Source: Hydractinia symbiolongicarpus (lineage: Eukaryota > Cnidaria > Hydrozoa > Anthoathecata > Hydractiniidae). From it: a stretch of 64,000 nt of DNA. The notes beneath the pieces are model-generated. The model saw only the letters and a program-made list of their open reading frames with translations, was not told where the DNA came from and searched no databases. Location of the stretch: contig NC_079877.1 of NCBI RefSeq assembly GCF_029227915.1, positions 9,608,001 to 9,672,000 on the forward strand, given 5' to 3'. Each line of letters starts with the position of its first letter. Position 1 is the first letter of the stretch. Shown one piece after another: positions 60,806 to 64,000 of the stretch. The translations under genes were made by a program, and so were the position numbers.

Positions 60806-63682
60806 AACAGAAGGTAGAAAATATTGACGCCTTCTTATTCATGGGTGAGTAGCAATCATCTGAGAGGAAACAGTCTGTTTCAGAACCTACATAACGGTAA
60901 AGTCATTGAATACAATATATTCAGATATATCTATACTTGTTTATTAAATAGCTTCGAGCCTTTTCGTTTTGTTATCAAAGTTTTGAGCTCTATACAACAG
61001 TGGGTATTTTTTTCACAAGAAATTTTACATTCACGGGCCATTGTTGGAGCAGGCTATTTTTAAAGCTTGTTTTTTGATAACATAAAAGAATTGTTGAGTG
61101 GTACAAAAGTTTCTGTTACGGCAATGGAAAGGCGCATTGTACAACAAATTAATAACAAATGTTGAAGAGATTTTTTTCTATCCCTAAAAGCAGTTGAACA
61201 AAAAATATTGTTTTACATAATTAAGAGAGATCAAGCAAAACAGAAAAGATAGATACTTTAGCAAATGGAAAAATTTAAACATGGCTACGCGGAATATACA
61301 CACCAAAATACCGAATAACATAAAAACGAGATTATTTATGAGCAAATTATTAGTTTGCAGCGAAGTAGTGCAGATATCGTTTATTTCCTTGCATTATTTG
61401 CAAAATTAATTTGTCATACAGATTGTTATTAACATTTGGTAATAATATGGGATAGTAGCATGCATCATTGGGGCTGTTCTAATGCTTTAGCTTATTAATC
61501 TTGGTGTTAAATGAGCTAGGTGTTAGCTAGTCTTGAATACAATGATATCAGTAGCAAGCTAGTTGACTGGTTGACTTGTTTCAAACAAACGTGAAATTTT
61601 AAGCTGTTTACCAAAGTTGGTGATGTTGCTAGTATATATTCTGTGTGTCCAGTTATTGAGCATACCTTATTTTTTAAACAACATCTGTGTAAATAACTTT
61701 AGCCAGGCTTACTGACAGGTGTTTTGAAATAGTAGTTGAGTTGACTTTGTGGGTGCCTTACTCGTTTATTTTTTTTCCAATTAGGCTTAGTCTTGGCGGT
61801 ATTTATAAGTCACGTTTTACACATTTGTGATTTCAGAATTAGGATACTAATTTGACTCGGTGAGGAAAGTTGGACTTTAAACTCTCCTTGAAATGTTCTG
61901 GCTTATCTATGTGACGTTTTACGCCTCTATCGTAGATTGTGTTTGGTAAAAAAAATTCTTAAATTTTGTATTCAGAGAGATACCATCTTGGTATTTTTTT
62001 ACGCAAATGAAAATGTCCAGTGATTTTGCTCGGTCAAAAACAAATTTTTCCTTGAGAGGATTACTTCACAAAACAATTTAAAAGTGTGTTCTGAGTGTCC
62101 TTTTTAAATAAGTAAAACCAGGCTCCTGGGAATGGTATGGCTATACGTATTCTTAAAACTACATATCATATATGTATTACGCATGTATATACGTAATATG
62201 TATTTTTTTGGCACAAGTTTAATCAAATACCCTATTTTTGTGTACCTGAAAATAGCATAACAAAAAGAGAAAAAAATCATAAGTAAAACTTCTTCATTTC
62301 GTCTTTATTTTATATCGTTTCAGGGTCGTGAGAATTTGTCCCCAGGAAAATAAGGTGTATTCCTGTGAGCCGTTTTTAATTATACGCCCAAAGTCTGAAC
62401 ACAGCATTATACCGTACGGGAGAAAGTCTTGCGTTTTTGGCTATTTTTGCATAAGTAAGTACGCGCGAAAAAGACTTCGCGAAAGATAAATTGAAGACAA
62501 AAAATTTAAATTTCATGGTTTTTTTTACGTATTTTCTTTTAAAAACAGAAGTATTATTTCAGTCTAAATCAATATCATCGGCGTTTGATATTTTTTCTAA
62601 TTAAATAATTTTCTAATGAGAAAAAAAAAGTTTGTTTGATGTAAGCAAAACTCTGTTTTATTTGTCAAATTTCAAAAATTTTTAGTGAAAAAAATTGCAA
62701 AAAAACCGAAAGTAGCAAAAGATTATCCCACCCGAAGTTAGATTATCAAGTTAAACGCAAAAGATTATTTTGCGCAACATAAGTTTAATTACTCTTTCGC
62801 AAAAGTAAATTCCGAAAAAGTTTTTTTGCTTCCTCGCGAAATTTTCTCCCCGCAAAATTTTTCTTTCTGTGTAGCAACACCCATGCGCTTGCTCTCGGCA
62901 TGTAAAACTGGTCTTCGGAGTCCCCACTCTCTGTGCCGATGGTCTTGGTTTTGTCAGAAAATACAGTCGCCGCTCTTTCGTGTCCTGCAAAATATTTTGT
63001 TTTACATACTGAACCTGTGTGTCATACTGAATTGCGGGAGAATTGTTGTTGTTATTATCACCAATTATTTTACAGATTGTAGGCATCAGGTTCTGAAATT
63101 TGTTTTGGTTATATATGCAGTTTTTCTGAGCAAAAATGTGCCAGAGAATTTGGCACATTTTACCCAAGAAAGGAAGGCAGCTAAGCCAGAACAACGATAT
63201 CCAGCTTCATTACATGGGTGAGAACGAAAAAAATCAAAAACAAATTTTAACTCATATCAGTCTAGGTCGAGGTTACGTTCATCTTAGTCAAGCTCTACCT
63301 CCAGTAGTAGCAGAACACGTTCTAGACAAAGATCATTTAGAGGGAGCAAAAAATTCAAAAGATACAAGAAAAAATGGAAAAGGAATACTTTTTATGTTTT
63401 TTTATCAGAATATTTATACAGGATTTATACATTTCAGTTTTAAAGAACTGTTATAAATATGTATCCTGTTTAAAATATAAAACTAATGATTAAAAAATTA
63501 TATATATTATAAACCATGGAAATAAAAAGTAAAGATTTGATACGTTCTCCAAAAGAGATAGATAGTTAGAAACAAATGTAAGAAAATAAAAATGTTGAAA
63601 ACTAATACGAGACTAAAAATAGAGAGCTGTTGATAAAAAGAAAAACAGGAAACACCGTAAAAAATATTAGGTAAATAATAAT
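60806..63682. other. Intergenic, no supported gene
   Basis: AT-rich. Open frames at 60824-61063, 62826-63221 and 63136-63456 have no recognised domain. The stretch 62440-62880 has GCGAAA/TTTCGC inverted motifs (for example CTTCGCGAAAG and CTCGCGAAATTTT) and could be a MITE remnant, but ends were not defined. Confidence 0.35.
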
Positions 63683-63960
63683 CTAAAATACGAAATCTTT
63701 GATCTTTTGATTAAATTCATTCACTGTTGTCGCTTTTCGTAAATCTAGTGGCAAACTGTTATATATTTTCGCTCCTATATAACAAAAAGTTCCAGTTTGA
63801 TTTTTGGAATCTTCAGCAAACAGTTTTGGTTTCTTGTGCATTTAAAGTGAGAATTTACTTCAAAGTATTTTTTCATGTTACTACATGTTTCACCAGGAAC
63901 GGCATTTCTTCACCGTTTTACAAGCATGTTGCAAAATAACAGTGTAAGTTGATTTGATGT
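63683..63960 (-). pseudogene. C-terminal end of a non-LTR retrotransposon reverse transcriptase
   Basis: The minus strand encodes KLFAEDSKNQTGTF, then CYIGAKIYNSLPLDLRKA and NEFNQKIKDF to a TAG at 63683-63685. The pattern G-A-x-(I/L)-(Y/W)-N-x-L-P-x-x-(L/I)-(R/K) with a following F-K-x-x-(I/L)K helix is the usual last domain of LINE-type ORF2 in animals. Upstream YFEVNSHFKCTRN is in another frame, so there is a frameshift near 63845. The RT core would be beyond the right edge. Confidence 0.45.
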
Positions 63961-64000
63961 TTGCGTTTTTGGTTATCTGTTTTGCACGGCTGTCCAGAGA

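Noticed and set aside
62826-63456. Overlapping frames with exon-like appearance
   Set aside because: No domain, splice sites not convincing, and composition like the surrounding noncoding DNA.

Overview
This is a transposon-dense, AT-rich animal window, most likely from a cnidarian and perhaps a hydrozoan. The organism call is inference from the repeat families: Polinton/Maverick (adintovirus-like) elements, Penelope-like retroelements with a GIY-YIG domain, Helitron-associated DUF6570 genes, pogo/Tigger elements and a tRNA-derived SINE. There are no bacterial operons, rRNA genes or CRISPR arrays. Almost every recognisable gene belongs to a mobile element and most are broken. Host coding sequence is limited to a few candidate exons.

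Layout. Positions 1-16152 hold Polinton 1, which enters from beyond the left edge and ends at a terminal inverted repeat near 16150. It has protein-primed DNA polymerase B (15912 to 11959), a packaging ATPase, a Bro-like protein, integrase, the double jelly-roll major capsid protein, a penton-like minor capsid protein and several conserved small or membrane proteins. Positions 16153-20090 hold a candidate host terminal exon and a collapsed Helitron-type gene set (cysteine protease, DUF6570, OB-fold). Positions 20091-24825 hold two almost identical Penelope-like elements joined head to head. A SINE, a 2.56-kb repeat with internal tandem units (25583-28147) and a third Penelope fragment follow. 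Polinton 2 (32793-45435) is a complete but decayed relative of Polinton 1 with both terminal inverted repeats. The right third (45436-64000) holds pogo/Tigger MITEs and a transposase pseudogene, a ~100-bp tandem array, second inverted copies of the 2.56-kb and 1.4-kb repeats, an F-box-like exon and a reverse transcriptase tail.

How the genes work together. The Polinton genes form one virus-like programme: self-primed replication (PolB), integration (integrase), capsid (major and penton-like proteins), genome packaging (ATPase) and probable virion membrane proteins. PolB, the ATPase and Bro run one way; integrase and capsid run the other. Two copies allow comparison. Gene order is kept, while each copy carries its own stops, frameshifts and deletions.

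Most interesting observation. Palindromic hairpins sit at gene boundaries in both Polintons. At three equivalent boundaries the hairpin is kept although its sequence is different, and at the integrase gene the start codon lies inside the stem. This resembles the hairpin rule for mRNA 3' ends known from mimiviruses and their virophages. A 29-bp divergent promoter between the capsid gene and a coiled-coil gene is identical in the two otherwise diverged copies.
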